Assembly: GCA_002342035.1 (NCBI GenBank) | Contig: DDPE01000099.1 | Coordinates: 1-28,459 of the forward strand | Reading direction: 5' to 3' | Origin: Asticcacaulis sp. UBA2476 | GTDB taxonomy: Bacteria > Pseudomonadota > Alphaproteobacteria > Caulobacterales > Caulobacteraceae | DNA: 28,459 bases | Shown: piece by piece, positions 16,141 to 24,105 of the stretch | How the letters are laid out: every line of letters begins with the position of its first letter | Numbering within the stretch: position 1 is the first letter of the stretch | The notes under the pieces: generated by a model | Seen by the model: only the letters and a program-made list of their open reading frames with translations | What the model was told of the DNA's origin: nothing | The model's database searches: none | Position numbers and translations under genes: made by a program

Positions 16141-16883
16141 TCTATATTCACCAGCAATCCGGCGTGATCGGAAAATGGCTGCGGGATAATGGCAAGGCCA
16201 AGCCGCGCCTCAAGCCCCGGCGTATAAAGGCACAGATCGAGCGTATGCTGCCACTGGTGAAAGGTAAAGGTCGCCTCATCGCGCCGGTTGAGCAGTCTTA
16301 AGCGATCTCCCGCCAGCAGATCGTCGAGTTCGCCCAGACCATTCAGCGTATTGAAATCCCCCAGCACGATGACTTCGCCGCAGGTATCTGCGACCAGTTC
16401 GGCGATCTCTTCAAACTGGTGTTGGCGGACCGCAGGTTTAAGCGAAAAATGGGCGAACAAAACGGTCAAACCTTCGGCCACCTCGATGCGGTAGATCAGG
16501 CGTTTGGTGCCGTTACGGAAATAAAGGCGCGAAAACGGATAGGCTGCGCGCGCCAGAAAGCCGTTGCTTTTGCCATCGTGGAACGGCAGGCGCGAAAACG
16601 GACTGCCCTCACCATATTTATCGGCAATATCAAAGGTGTCGTACTGGGCGCATTGCAAGGCCTTGATCTGGTTGAAAAAGCCGGAATGGAGTGATCCCCT
16701 ATCCACTTCGACCAGACAACACAGGTCGGGTCTTTCCGCCTCCATGATTTGCCGGAATTGCGCCAGAACCCGGCGTTGCTGAGCGGGGGCCTGATACAGG
16801 TGGCGATAGGCGCGCGTGACATGGTGATAAAGGCTACCGCTGATGCCGGTCGCATAACCCAGATTGCTGAATAGTATCTTCAT
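16137..16883 (-). CDS. Endonuclease/exonuclease/phosphatase-fold protein (YbhP-like)
   Basis: This 248-residue protein has the DNase I-like phosphoesterase fold. Visible motifs are SNLGYATGISG at the start, the metal-binding Glu in CLVEVDRGSLHSG, GDFNTLNGLGEL (Asp and Asn of the active site) and the terminal SDHAGLLVNID (Asp-His pair). All core residues are present. Its start is immediately downstream of the stop of the phospholipase-like gene (TAA-ATG), so the two are coupled. In E. coli ybhP (same fold) neighbours ybhO/clsB (cardiolipin synthase) in the same way, so a function linked to membrane lipid metabolism is likely. The substrate, a lipid phosphoester or nucleic acid, is unknown. Confidence 0.82.
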   Translation of the reverse strand: MKILFSNLGYATGISGSLYHHVTRAYRHLYQAPAQQRRVLAQFRQIMEAERPDLCCLVEVDRGSLHSGFFNQIKALQCAQYDTFDIADKYGEGSPFSRLPFHDGKSNGFLARAAYPFSRLYFRNGTKRLIYRIEVAEGLTVLFAHFSLKPAVRQHQFEEIAELVADTCGEVIVLGDFNTLNGLGELDDLLAGDRLRLLNRRDEATFTFHQWQHTLDLCLYTPGLEARLGLAIIPQPFSDHAGLLVNID

Positions 16884-17942
16884 TTACAGGGCCTGAGAAA
16901 TCATGGCGCCAATTTGCCCGACCAGCCGCTGATGCCAGCGGGTTCTCAAAACTGTGGCTGATCCGGCGGACAGGGCATGGCGGCAATCTTCCTCGAACTG
17001 CGCGGCCAGCAAAGCGACATCGTCCGCATCGCGCATCACCAGATTACATTCGCGGTTCAGGATCAGGCTTAAGTGATCAAAGTTGCAACTGCCCAGCGTC
17101 GCCCAATCGTCGTCGATGACCGCATATTTGGCGTGCAGAACGGTCGGTTGATAAAGGCGCACGTCATAGTCCAGCCGCCGCCACTGCCCCAGTAGGGCAT
17201 GGGTGATCAGATCGGCTATGGCGACATCGGTATGTTGCGACAGGAGCAGGCTGATCTTGACCCCGCGGCCTTGTGCCTCTTTCAGGGCACGGCGCAGGCG
17301 CTTGGGCGGAAAGAAATAAGGTGTGGCCAGCCGGATCGAATGGCGCGCCGTCATAATAGCTGCCAGCAAAGCTTCATATAGTGGTCGCTGTCCGCCCTTG
17401 GGGTTTTGCGCCAGATAAACCCCGCCACGATTGCCGCCAATGATGCCCGGATCGCCGTCCAGTTGCCCGTCATCCAGATCGCGCCACAACACATCAAAAT
17501 CGCGCCGGGCGGCGATGGCGGCAGGCCCTTCCAGCGCCACCATAGTGTCACGCCAGTGGCGCATATATTCGGCCATGCACATGCTGCCGAGATATGTGGC
17601 GCTATCATCGACATGCAGCAATTTGGCGTGGGTGCGCGGAAACAGGCCCCCGATCCGCACGAATCGGCGGGGTTTGCGCATATGATAAAAGATGACTTTG
17701 GCGCCGGATTTGCGGGTCTCTTCCAGCACCTTACTGGTGAGCAGAGTGCGGCTGCCGAAGGCATCCAGCACAATGCGCACCTTGACCCCCTCGCGCGCTT
17801 TGCGGGCCAGCAGTCCTAAAAAGCGCTGCCCGACCTCATCATCGCGCACGATATATTGCTCAAAGTCGATGCAGGTCGTGGCCTGCTCGCAGGCCTGCGC
17901 CATCGCGGCCCAGGCGTCAGCGCTTTTCAGGTAGAATTTCAT
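16884..17942 (-). CDS. Phospholipase D / cardiolipin-synthase-like protein (ClsB-like)
   Basis: This 352-residue protein has two complete HKD motifs: HAKLLHVDD...GS (H105, K107, D112, G119-S120) and HAKYAVIDD...GS (H270, K272, D277, G284-S285). Two HKD halves without membrane helices fit the short ClsB/ClsC branch rather than ClsA. These enzymes exchange phosphatidyl groups to make cardiolipin or phosphatidylglycerol at the inner membrane. It is followed directly by the EEP-fold gene, as with E. coli ybhO-ybhP, and preceded by a PP2C-like gene 64 bases upstream. An 8-base inverted repeat and a six-codon reading frame overlapping the start are described separately. Confidence 0.87.
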   Translation of the reverse strand: MKFYLKSADAWAAMAQACEQATTCIDFEQYIVRDDEVGQRFLGLLARKAREGVKVRIVLDAFGSRTLLTSKVLEETRKSGAKVIFYHMRKPRRFVRIGGLFPRTHAKLLHVDDSATYLGSMCMAEYMRHWRDTMVALEGPAAIAARRDFDVLWRDLDDGQLDGDPGIIGGNRGGVYLAQNPKGGQRPLYEALLAAIMTARHSIRLATPYFFPPKRLRRALKEAQGRGVKISLLLSQHTDVAIADLITHALLGQWRRLDYDVRLYQPTVLHAKYAVIDDDWATLGSCNFDHLSLILNRECNLVMRDADDVALLAAQFEEDCRHALSAGSATVLRTRWHQRLVGQIGAMISQAL

Positions 17943-17943
17943 A

Positions 17944-17977
17944 GCGGATAAACCTTCATCGCCACCAGCTTATCCGC
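17944..17977 (-). promoter_or_regulatory. Inverted repeat before the phospholipase start
   Basis: GCGGATAA (17944-17951) is the exact reverse complement of TTATCCGC (17970-17977). On the coding (minus) strand the 3' arm falls between a possible AAGG ribosome binding site (17953-17956) and the ATG at 17942, with an 18-base loop. It could reduce ribosome access. Confidence 0.4.
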
Positions 17978-18006
17978 ACTGATATTAAAAACACATAAGA
18001 TTTTGA

Positions 18007-18912
18007 CTATTCGCGCCGTTCAGGGCCGGTGCGCGATCTGGCCTTTTCGCCAAACCCTTCGATCGCCAGCAACAGCCAGGACGCATCGTCATGCAGCTTA
18101 AAGCGCGTATGTTTGATGCCGTGCGGATCATCGGTCTCGATACGGCGCAGTTCGGCAATGATGGTATCGTCTTCTCCGCCAATCAGTCGGCGCTTGATGT
18201 CGTGCAGCCCGCCAATGACATAGTTTTCCCATAGGTCGTAAAACCCGTCCGTAGCCAGCAGAATATAGCTGATATCGGCGGCCTTGAGATATTCGGTTTT
18301 CAGCCCCTCAAGGCAGACCGGATCAAGCGTCAGCACCCAATAGCCGCCGGGCGTGTTCATCAGGGCGCGGTTTTGGCGCAGGACCGGATTGATCTCTTCG
18401 CGGGCGGCCTTCAGGTCAGGCTCGGCTTGCTGGGCCTGCACTTTACGCAAGGCCTCCAGCGCGCTGTTGTCGAGGGCCTCCAGCGGGCCGCCACCGTAAA
18501 CCTTATAGCCGCCGACTTTGTCGAACACATAGGCCTTCACATCGGCCAGATGCGACAATTCCACATCCTCACCATTAACCCGCACCAGTGACAAACCGGC
18601 GGATGGTCGTGCAAAGGCTTCGAGGTCGGCGTTGTGGGTGGCGCGCCGATAGCCTTCACCGACCGCCTCGATGGCGTGGCTTAAGGCGTCAAGCGTGTCG
18701 ACTTCCGGGTCGTTGGTGAAGGTCTCGGTCAGGAAGCCGGACATAGCCCCGACCAGCCATTCGGCGTCAGTCTTGTCGCTGAATTTGGAGGGCCCAAGTC
18801 CGGTTGCGCCATCCATCAACCAGGCGGCATCGCCAACATAGCCTAAACGATCTTCATTGCGCGGGTTTCCGGCATAGGAGCCTTCGGACACGATTTTAAG
18901 ATGGGTCGTCAT
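18007..18912 (-). CDS. PP2C-like protein serine/threonine phosphatase
   Basis: This 301-residue soluble protein has the PP2C metal motifs in order: NEDRLGYVGDAAWLMDGATG (Glu20, Asp21, Asp34-Gly35), the weakened central motif LADVKAYVF (usually GDSRAY), LLATDGFYDLWEN (metal Asp-Gly) and HDDASWLLLAI near the end (second-site Asp). It therefore probably dephosphorylates Ser/Thr on a protein partner using Mn/Mg, although the divergent central motif makes the substrate uncertain. A long charged insertion lies in the middle (about residues 150-190). GAAGGAGG lies 8 bases before the ATG, a strong ribosome binding site. It begins the minus-strand group that continues into the phospholipase and EEP genes. 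It has no regulatory sensor domain. Confidence 0.82.
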   Translation of the reverse strand: MTTHLKIVSEGSYAGNPRNEDRLGYVGDAAWLMDGATGLGPSKFSDKTDAEWLVGAMSGFLTETFTNDPEVDTLDALSHAIEAVGEGYRRATHNADLEAFARPSAGLSLVRVNGEDVELSHLADVKAYVFDKVGGYKVYGGGPLEALDNSALEALRKVQAQQAEPDLKAAREEINPVLRQNRALMNTPGGYWVLTLDPVCLEGLKTEYLKAADISYILLATDGFYDLWENYVIGGLHDIKRRLIGGEDDTIIAELRRIETDDPHGIKHTRFKLHDDASWLLLAIEGFGEKARSRTGPERRE

Positions 18913-19296
18913 GGTCTGCGCCTCCTTCGGGGTTGGGCCTGAGACGGGGTCGGGTGGTATTTTAACCTAAATCTCTGCGTGCGTCACTGTGATCACATCG
19001 CCGTTGAAAAATTCGATACTTCAAAAGCGCGTCATAAAAGCCACAGGGCGGGTTTTGTTAAAAGACTGAAATATATGAATTTTGTGAAAAATAATCCGTA
19101 GACTGATAATTGTTTAATTAACAATATTTATATTGCGCTGCCAAAAAACATGTGTGAGCCTGTGGGTTCTCCAAGAGCTGAACCCAAGGCTGCGTAAGTA
19201 GTTATTGATCCCGCGCAAACTTTTGCGTGTGCGAGGGTGTGTGTCCAAAATGGGTCTGGGTTCGGTATTGGTTTGTTGTGTTCAGGGGATAGATTT
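18913..19296 (+). promoter_or_regulatory. Divergent region and long leader of the second TonB receptor
   Basis: These 384 bases contain no convincing gene. They hold a readable sigma70-like promoter at 19082-19110, TTGTGA-N17-GATAAT. A dyad, ATTGTT-N5-AACAAT (19109-19125), sits where transcription should start. The leader then carries a GGGTTC/GAACCC hairpin (19164-19185) and a CGCAAA-ct-TTTGCG dyad (19214-19227). The AGGGGA ribosome binding site is at 19284-19289. The leader would be about 180 bases, long enough for regulation at RNA level. Confidence 0.5.
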
Positions 19297-21684
19297 ATGA
19301 CGACACATAAAAGAGTGACAGGGAAAGCCGGAATTCATCTGGCTTTATTGGCGACGGCTTCGGTCGCCGCGCTTAACATGGGGGCTGCCTTGCCGGCTAT
19401 GGCGCAGGAAGAGCCGGCGGCCGATGTGACGGAGGTGATTGTCACCGCCACCCGCCGCGCCACCAGCGTACAAAAAGTACCTTATAATATTTCGGTTATT
19501 GGGGCGAGTGACCTTAGCACCAAGGGCATTACTGAGCTGTCGGAACTGTCGCGCGCCATACCCGGTTTGTCGGTGCGCGATGTCGGTTCACGCGATGACG
19601 CGTCGATCATTCTGCGCGGCCTGTCGGTCGATCCATTGCGGGCCTCGACCCTCGGTGACAATGGCTCGGTGGCAACCTACATCAATGATACGCCGGTCAC
19701 CAATCAGCCGAAAATTTTCGATATCGAGCGCGTCGAAGTGCTGCGCGGGCCGCAAGGGACGCTGTACGGTTCCGGCTCTCTGGGCGGGGCCATCCGCTAT
19801 ATTGTGGCTGATCCTAAGATGAAGTTCGAAGCCTCTGCCGGTGGCAAGGTCTATCAGATCAGTGAGGCCGATGACGTCTCCTACGAGGTCAATGGTATGA
19901 TCAATATACCGCTGGTCGAAGACAAGCTGGCCGTGCGGGTTGCCGCGCAGTACCTTGATGACTCAGGCTTTACCGACTATCCGTTTGTGCTCACCGGGCC
20001 CAAGACCGATCTTGATTTCGAGCAGCGCACCACGGCGCGGGCATCGCTTCTGTGGACGCCGACTGAGAATTTCGAGGCGACCTTAAGTTACTATACTGAC
20101 AATTCCAAATCCGGCGGCCGCACCGGCGGCAATCCGGGCCTCTCCCTCCCCGCCGCATCCTACCCGTCCTATAACTATGCGGCCAATGCCGGCAAGGTTC
20201 TGGGCGATTACGATATCGGTCTGCGCTTCGAAGAGCCCTATTCGATGCACTATCAGTTGACGGCGCTGGAGATGAAATATGATCTCGGTTTTGCCGATCT
20301 GATTTCCTCGACCTCCTACACCAAGAAGACGGGCCTTGGTCACCGTGACCAGACTGACCTTCTGCTGGGCTTAGGTTTTGGCTACGAAAGCTATCCCGAT
20401 TTCCGGTCGTTCACGACCGAGCTTGATGATTTCGAGTCCGCCGTGCAGGAACTGCGGCTGGTGTCCAGTGACGGCGGCAGCTTTGATTATGTCGCCGGCC
20501 TTTACTATGCCAACGAAGGCACCTGGGGCACATCATCGGAATATACGCCGGGCTTTACCCAGTTCATTGGTGCCACCCGTACCGATGATCTGGAATATTT
20601 CGCCAAGTCCGATGTGCTCTACAGCGAATGGGCGGCCTTTGGTGAACTGACCTGGCATATCAATGAGGCGTGGCAGGTCACAGGCGGGGCGCGGGCCTTT
20701 AAGCTGATTGAAAAATCGACCGAATGTACCGCCTTGCCGCTGTACGAAGACCCCAATTCGTCGGCGATTAATTGCCCAGATTCAGTCGGTAAATCGACGG
20801 TCGAAGATACGATCTATAAGCTCAACACGTCCTACCAGTGGACGCCGGATGTGATGGTCTACGGCACCTTCTCGCAAGGCTTCCGTCGCGGTGGCGTCAA
20901 CCTGCTGCCGAGTGGCGGCCAGTTCGTCGGCATCATCGACGCGCAGCGCCAGTATGCACCGGACACCGTCGATAACTATGAAATCGGGGTGCGCTCACAG
21001 TGGTTTGACCGTAAGCTGACCGTCAATGCCGCCCTGTTTAATATCAAGTGGCAGGATGTGCAGTTGTCGTCGCTGGCTCCGGGTAATCTGCCCATCATCG
21101 CCAATGCCGGTGAGGCCAATTCCAAGGGCGTTGAGCTGGAAACCCTGTGGAAGGCGACTGATGCCCTGACCTTAAGCTTTGGCTATGCCTATACCAATGC
21201 CAAGATCAGCGAAGACTTCTTGCCGACCGATGATGGTGGCACGCCTGAGATCCCCGATGATGGTATCGATGATACTTTAGACGACACCTTTGTCTCTCAG
21301 TTCTACAAGGGTGCGACCCTGCCCGGTACGCCGGAGCAGCAGGTGTCATTGGCGGCAGACTATACATTGCCCTATAGCGATTATGGACTGATGACCCTCC
21401 ATGCCGACTATTCCTATTCGTCGGGTATTACCACCTCGGCTGAGCCGATCAAGAACGGATCACCTAACCTCGACTATGCCGAACTGAAAGGGTTCAGCCA
21501 GACCAATCTTTCGTTCGGTTGGGAGCCTATGGATACGGTCGGCGTCAAGCTGTTCGTCAACAATGTCTTTGATGAATATGCCTATGTCGCCCAGCAGGGT
21601 GAGGCCACCTACGGCCTTCAGGGTAAGTTCTTTATCCCGATCCGTCCGCGTGTCATCGGTATATCGATCAACAAGAAGTTCTGA
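19297..21684 (+). CDS. TonB-dependent receptor, second copy type
   Basis: This is a 795-residue outer-membrane receptor. The ATG at 19297 has AGGGGA 7 bases upstream and starts a signal peptide (MTTHKRVTGKAGIHLALLAT, cleavage near AMA36|Q); an in-frame upstream ATG at 19237 would displace it. A TonB-box-like TEVIVTATRR is followed by the plug (ISVIGASDLSTKGI, SIILRGL, VEVLRGPQGTLYGSGSLGGA). A 22-strand-type barrel follows, ending in NNVFDEYAYVAQQG and a terminal Phe (ISINKKF). The classical plug (LRGPQGTLYGSGS) places it with the iron-complex/general TBDT group common in sphingomonads and Caulobacter, which differs clearly from the receptor at 1510. Substrate is unknown. The neighbours downstream are a TPR-sulfotransferase and an SDR enzyme. 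Confidence 0.93.
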   Translation: MTTHKRVTGKAGIHLALLATASVAALNMGAALPAMAQEEPAADVTEVIVTATRRATSVQKVPYNISVIGASDLSTKGITELSELSRAIPGLSVRDVGSRDDASIILRGLSVDPLRASTLGDNGSVATYINDTPVTNQPKIFDIERVEVLRGPQGTLYGSGSLGGAIRYIVADPKMKFEASAGGKVYQISEADDVSYEVNGMINIPLVEDKLAVRVAAQYLDDSGFTDYPFVLTGPKTDLDFEQRTTARASLLWTPTENFEATLSYYTDNSKSGGRTGGNPGLSLPAASYPSYNYAANAGKVLGDYDIGLRFEEPYSMHYQLTALEMKYDLGFADLISSTSYTKKTGLGHRDQTDLLLGLGFGYESYPDFRSFTTELDDFESAVQELRLVSSDGGSFDYVAGLYYANEGTWGTSSEYTPGFTQFIGATRTDDLEYFAKSDVLYSEWAAFGELTWHINEAWQVTGGARAFKLIEKSTECTALPLYEDPNSSAINCPDSVGKSTVEDTIYKLNTSYQWTPDVMVYGTFSQGFRRGGVNLLPSGGQFVGIIDAQRQYAPDTVDNYEIGVRSQWFDRKLTVNAALFNIKWQDVQLSSLAPGNLPIIANAGEANSKGVELETLWKATDALTLSFGYAYTNAKISEDFLPTDDGGTPEIPDDGIDDTLDDTFVSQFYKGATLPGTPEQQVSLAADYTLPYSDYGLMTLHADYSYSSGITTSAEPIKNGSPNLDYAELKGFSQTNLSFGWEPMDTVGVKLFVNNVFDEYAYVAQQGEATYGLQGKFFIPIRPRVIGISINKKF

Positions 21685-21706
21685 TCAAAAGTCGATTGCG
21701 TAACCG

Positions 21707-21737
21707 AACCTCCTGCCTATGATGGCAGGAGGTTTTT
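21707..21737 (+). terminator. Hairpin with T-run that also contains the downstream Shine-Dalgarno
   Basis: AACCTCCTGCC (21707-21717) pairs perfectly with GGCAGGAGGTT (21724-21734) over a 6-base loop, followed by a T-run (21733-21737). It looks like an intrinsic terminator for the receptor. Its right arm also contains AGGAGG (21727-21732), the only ribosome binding site for the sulfotransferase gene, so the element may act at both levels. Confidence 0.65.
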
Positions 21738-21743
21738 CTATGG

Positions 21744-23312
21744 ATGCTTATGCCGACGCTTAATGCTCATGCCGATAGTCTGATCGCGCAGGCGACCGCC
21801 GCACGCAGGCGGGGCGATCTGAAAACCGCGATGGTCGCGGCGCGTCAGGCGACCGAAGTGGCCCCCGATCGGCTGGATGGCTGGTACATCTGGGGCACCA
21901 CGGCCATGATGGCGCAAGCGTTCAATGAGGCCGAGCAGGTACTGGCCGAGGGGGCGCGCCGGGCGCCTGCCCATACCCCGGCACAGGGCCGCTTTCTGGT
22001 GCAAAGAGCGCGGGCGCTGGTCACGCTGGGGCGGGGCCGTGAAACCTGCGAGGTGGTGAGGGATGCGCTCAATTGCGGCCTGACCGATGGGGCCAGTTTG
22101 AACATTTTGGGTACCGCCTTATCGCAGGCGGGGCGGCCCGAAGATGCCGTGCCACTGCTGGAATTGGCGGTGCGCGCTGACCCCAAGGTTGCCGATTATT
22201 GGTATAATCTCGGTGGGGTGCAGCAATTCCTGGGCGATATGGACGCCGCCGAATATGGCTATGAACGGGCGGTGGCGACGAGCGATCATTTTTCGGCCCA
22301 TCTGGCGCTGGCGCGGTTGAAAAAATGGTCGCTGGATAACCACCACATCGACCGGCTCAAGGCCCTGAAGCCGACGACCGTCATTGATGCGGCACGCCTG
22401 AACTACGCGCTGTTTAAGGAGCATGACGATTTAGGCGAGCAGGCTCAGGCGTGGAGCTATCTGCAAACCGGGGCACAGGCCGCGCAGCAGGTCTATCCGT
22501 GGGACGCCACTGAGGAAGCCGCGATCGTGGATGCCTGGCGGACGCATATGCCGCACCCGCCCGTCGCCGCGCCCTCTGGCCATCACCCCCGCCGCATTTT
22601 CATTGTCGGCCTGCCGCGCTCAGGCACGACCTTGGTTGAGCGCATCCTGACCGCCCATTCCGATATACAGGCCTTGGGGGAACTGCAAACCTTTGGGCTT
22701 AGTGTCAAGCATGGCTCAGGCGCGGTGGGTCGGAATCTTTTGGATGCCGAAACCATCGCAGCAGCGGCCGGCACCGATCCCAAAATTTTTGCGCAACTTT
22801 ATGATCGTGAGGTCGCCTATCTGCACAACGGCGCGGGCCACACCATCGATAAACTGCCGCACAATCATGACTATGTGGGGCTGATCCGGCGGGCCTTTCC
22901 TGATGCCCTGATTATCCACGTCCGGCGCGATGCGATGGATTCGTTGTTCGGGGCCTATAAGCTGCTGTTCGCCCATGCCCATCGCTGGTCCTACAGTTTT
23001 GACGATCTGGCGGCCCATTACGGCTGCTACCGCACGCTGATGGATCACTGGGCGGCGTTTGGGGTGATCGACGTTTCGCTAGAGACTCTGATCCAGTGTC
23101 CTGAATTTGAAATTCGGCGGTTACTTAAAGCCTGCGATTTGCCGTTTGAGGACGCCTGCCTGTCGCCGCACGAAGCCCAAGGGGCGGTGGCGACCGCCAG
23201 TTCGGCTCAGGTGCGCAAACCCATCAATCGCGAAGGGGTAGGGGCGTGGAGGCGGTATGAAGAGCAACTGTCACCCCTGCGTGATCGGCTTGAAAAATCG
23301 GGTTTGATCTGA
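21744..23312 (+). CDS. TPR-repeat sulfotransferase
   Basis: This 522-residue protein has N-terminal TPR helices (about residues 8-200, for example AWSYLQTGAQA-like and YWYNLGGVQQFLGDMDAAEYGYERAV segments). A C-terminal sulfotransferase domain begins near residue 282 with the 5'-phosphosulfate loop RIFIVGLPRSGTTLVERILT. The 3'-phosphate motif is in IIHVRRDAMDSLFGAYKLLF. It would transfer sulfate from PAPS to an unidentified acceptor, possibly a protein or glycan bound through the TPR part. This domain combination often follows TonB receptors in Caulobacter and sphingomonads, with unknown purpose. Start: the ATG at 21744 lies 11 bases after AGGAGG; an out-of-frame ATG at 21740 lies closer. An in-frame ATG at 21750 is a further option. 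Confidence 0.87.
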   Translation: MLMPTLNAHADSLIAQATAARRRGDLKTAMVAARQATEVAPDRLDGWYIWGTTAMMAQAFNEAEQVLAEGARRAPAHTPAQGRFLVQRARALVTLGRGRETCEVVRDALNCGLTDGASLNILGTALSQAGRPEDAVPLLELAVRADPKVADYWYNLGGVQQFLGDMDAAEYGYERAVATSDHFSAHLALARLKKWSLDNHHIDRLKALKPTTVIDAARLNYALFKEHDDLGEQAQAWSYLQTGAQAAQQVYPWDATEEAAIVDAWRTHMPHPPVAAPSGHHPRRIFIVGLPRSGTTLVERILTAHSDIQALGELQTFGLSVKHGSGAVGRNLLDAETIAAAAGTDPKIFAQLYDREVAYLHNGAGHTIDKLPHNHDYVGLIRRAFPDALIIHVRRDAMDSLFGAYKLLFAHAHRWSYSFDDLAAHYGCYRTLMDHWAAFGVIDVSLETLIQCPEFEIRRLLKACDLPFEDACLSPHEAQGAVATASSAQVRKPINREGVGAWRRYEEQLSPLRDRLEKSGLI

Positions 23313-23343
23313 ACCTTTGGGCGTGGTGGCGCGTATCAGGTTC

Positions 23344-24105
23344 ATGTCACTCACAAACCAACATATCTGGCTGATTGGCGCCAGCACCGGTATCGGGGCG
23401 CAACTTGCGCGTGATCTGGCGGTCGCGGGCGCGAAACTGTCGCTGTCGTCGCGGGATCAGACAAAACTTGAGGCGTTAAAATCCGAGCTGAAAGGCGATG
23501 GCCACGGCGTTTATCCGCTGGATGTGACCCAGCAAACTTCTGTTGATCTGGCCTGGGCAGCGCTCAATAAGGCCAGCGGTGTGCCCGACATGGTCATCTA
23601 TAATGCCGGGGCCTATGAGCCGATGTCGGCCACGCGCTATGATGCCGACACGGCAATCATGGTGGCGGATACCAATTTCATGGGCGCGTTTCGGGTGTTG
23701 GAGCCGGTTCTGCCCGCCTTTATGGCGCGGGGGCGCGGACATATTGTTCTGACTGGGTCGCTGGCGGGCTTCAAGGGGCTGCCCAATGCCATAGGCTACG
23801 GCGCGTCAAAGGCAGGTATCATCCATCTGGCCGAAAACCTGCGGCTGGATCTGGCGGGCAGCGGCATCAAGGTGCAACTGGTCAATCCGGGCTTTGTCAA
23901 AACCCGCCTGACCGACAAAAATGAATTTAATATGCCGTTTCTGCTTACGCCCGAAGATGCGGCTGCGCGCATCATTACGGGGCTTTTGTCAGACCGGTTT
24001 GAGATTAATTTCCCTAAACGCCTGACGGTTTTGATTAAGGCGCTGCGCTATATGCCGGATCGGCTCTATTACAAATTGCTGCGCAACAAAACGGCCAAAA
24101 CTTAG
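23344..24105 (+). CDS. Short-chain dehydrogenase/reductase
   Basis: This is a 253-residue classical SDR with a Rossmann cofactor site IGASTGIGAQ (residues 11-20), NAG at 87-89 and the catalytic triad Ser139 (TGSLAG), Tyr152 and Lys156 (YGASKAG). SSRDQ after the second strand suggests NADP(H) preference. The ATG at 23344 is preferred over a GTG at 23317 because it puts the Rossmann motif at the usual position; the ribosome binding site (CAGG) is weak. It follows the sulfotransferase by 31 bases and probably shares its transcript. The C-terminal helix FPKRLTVLIKALRYMPDRLY is basic and may contact membranes. Substrate is unknown. Its stop overlaps the convergent LysR gene by 3 bases. Confidence 0.88.
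   Translation: MSLTNQHIWLIGASTGIGAQLARDLAVAGAKLSLSSRDQTKLEALKSELKGDGHGVYPLDVTQQTSVDLAWAALNKASGVPDMVIYNAGAYEPMSATRYDADTAIMVADTNFMGAFRVLEPVLPAFMARGRGHIVLTGSLAGFKGLPNAIGYGASKAGIIHLAENLRLDLAGSGIKVQLVNPGFVKTRLTDKNEFNMPFLLTPEDAAARIITGLLSDRFEINFPKRLTVLIKALRYMPDRLYYKLLRNKTAKT

Noticed and set aside
19264..19270. GGTATTG in the second receptor leader as a shared nag operator
   Set aside because: A seven-base match is expected several times by chance in a window this size, and it lacks the flanking box.
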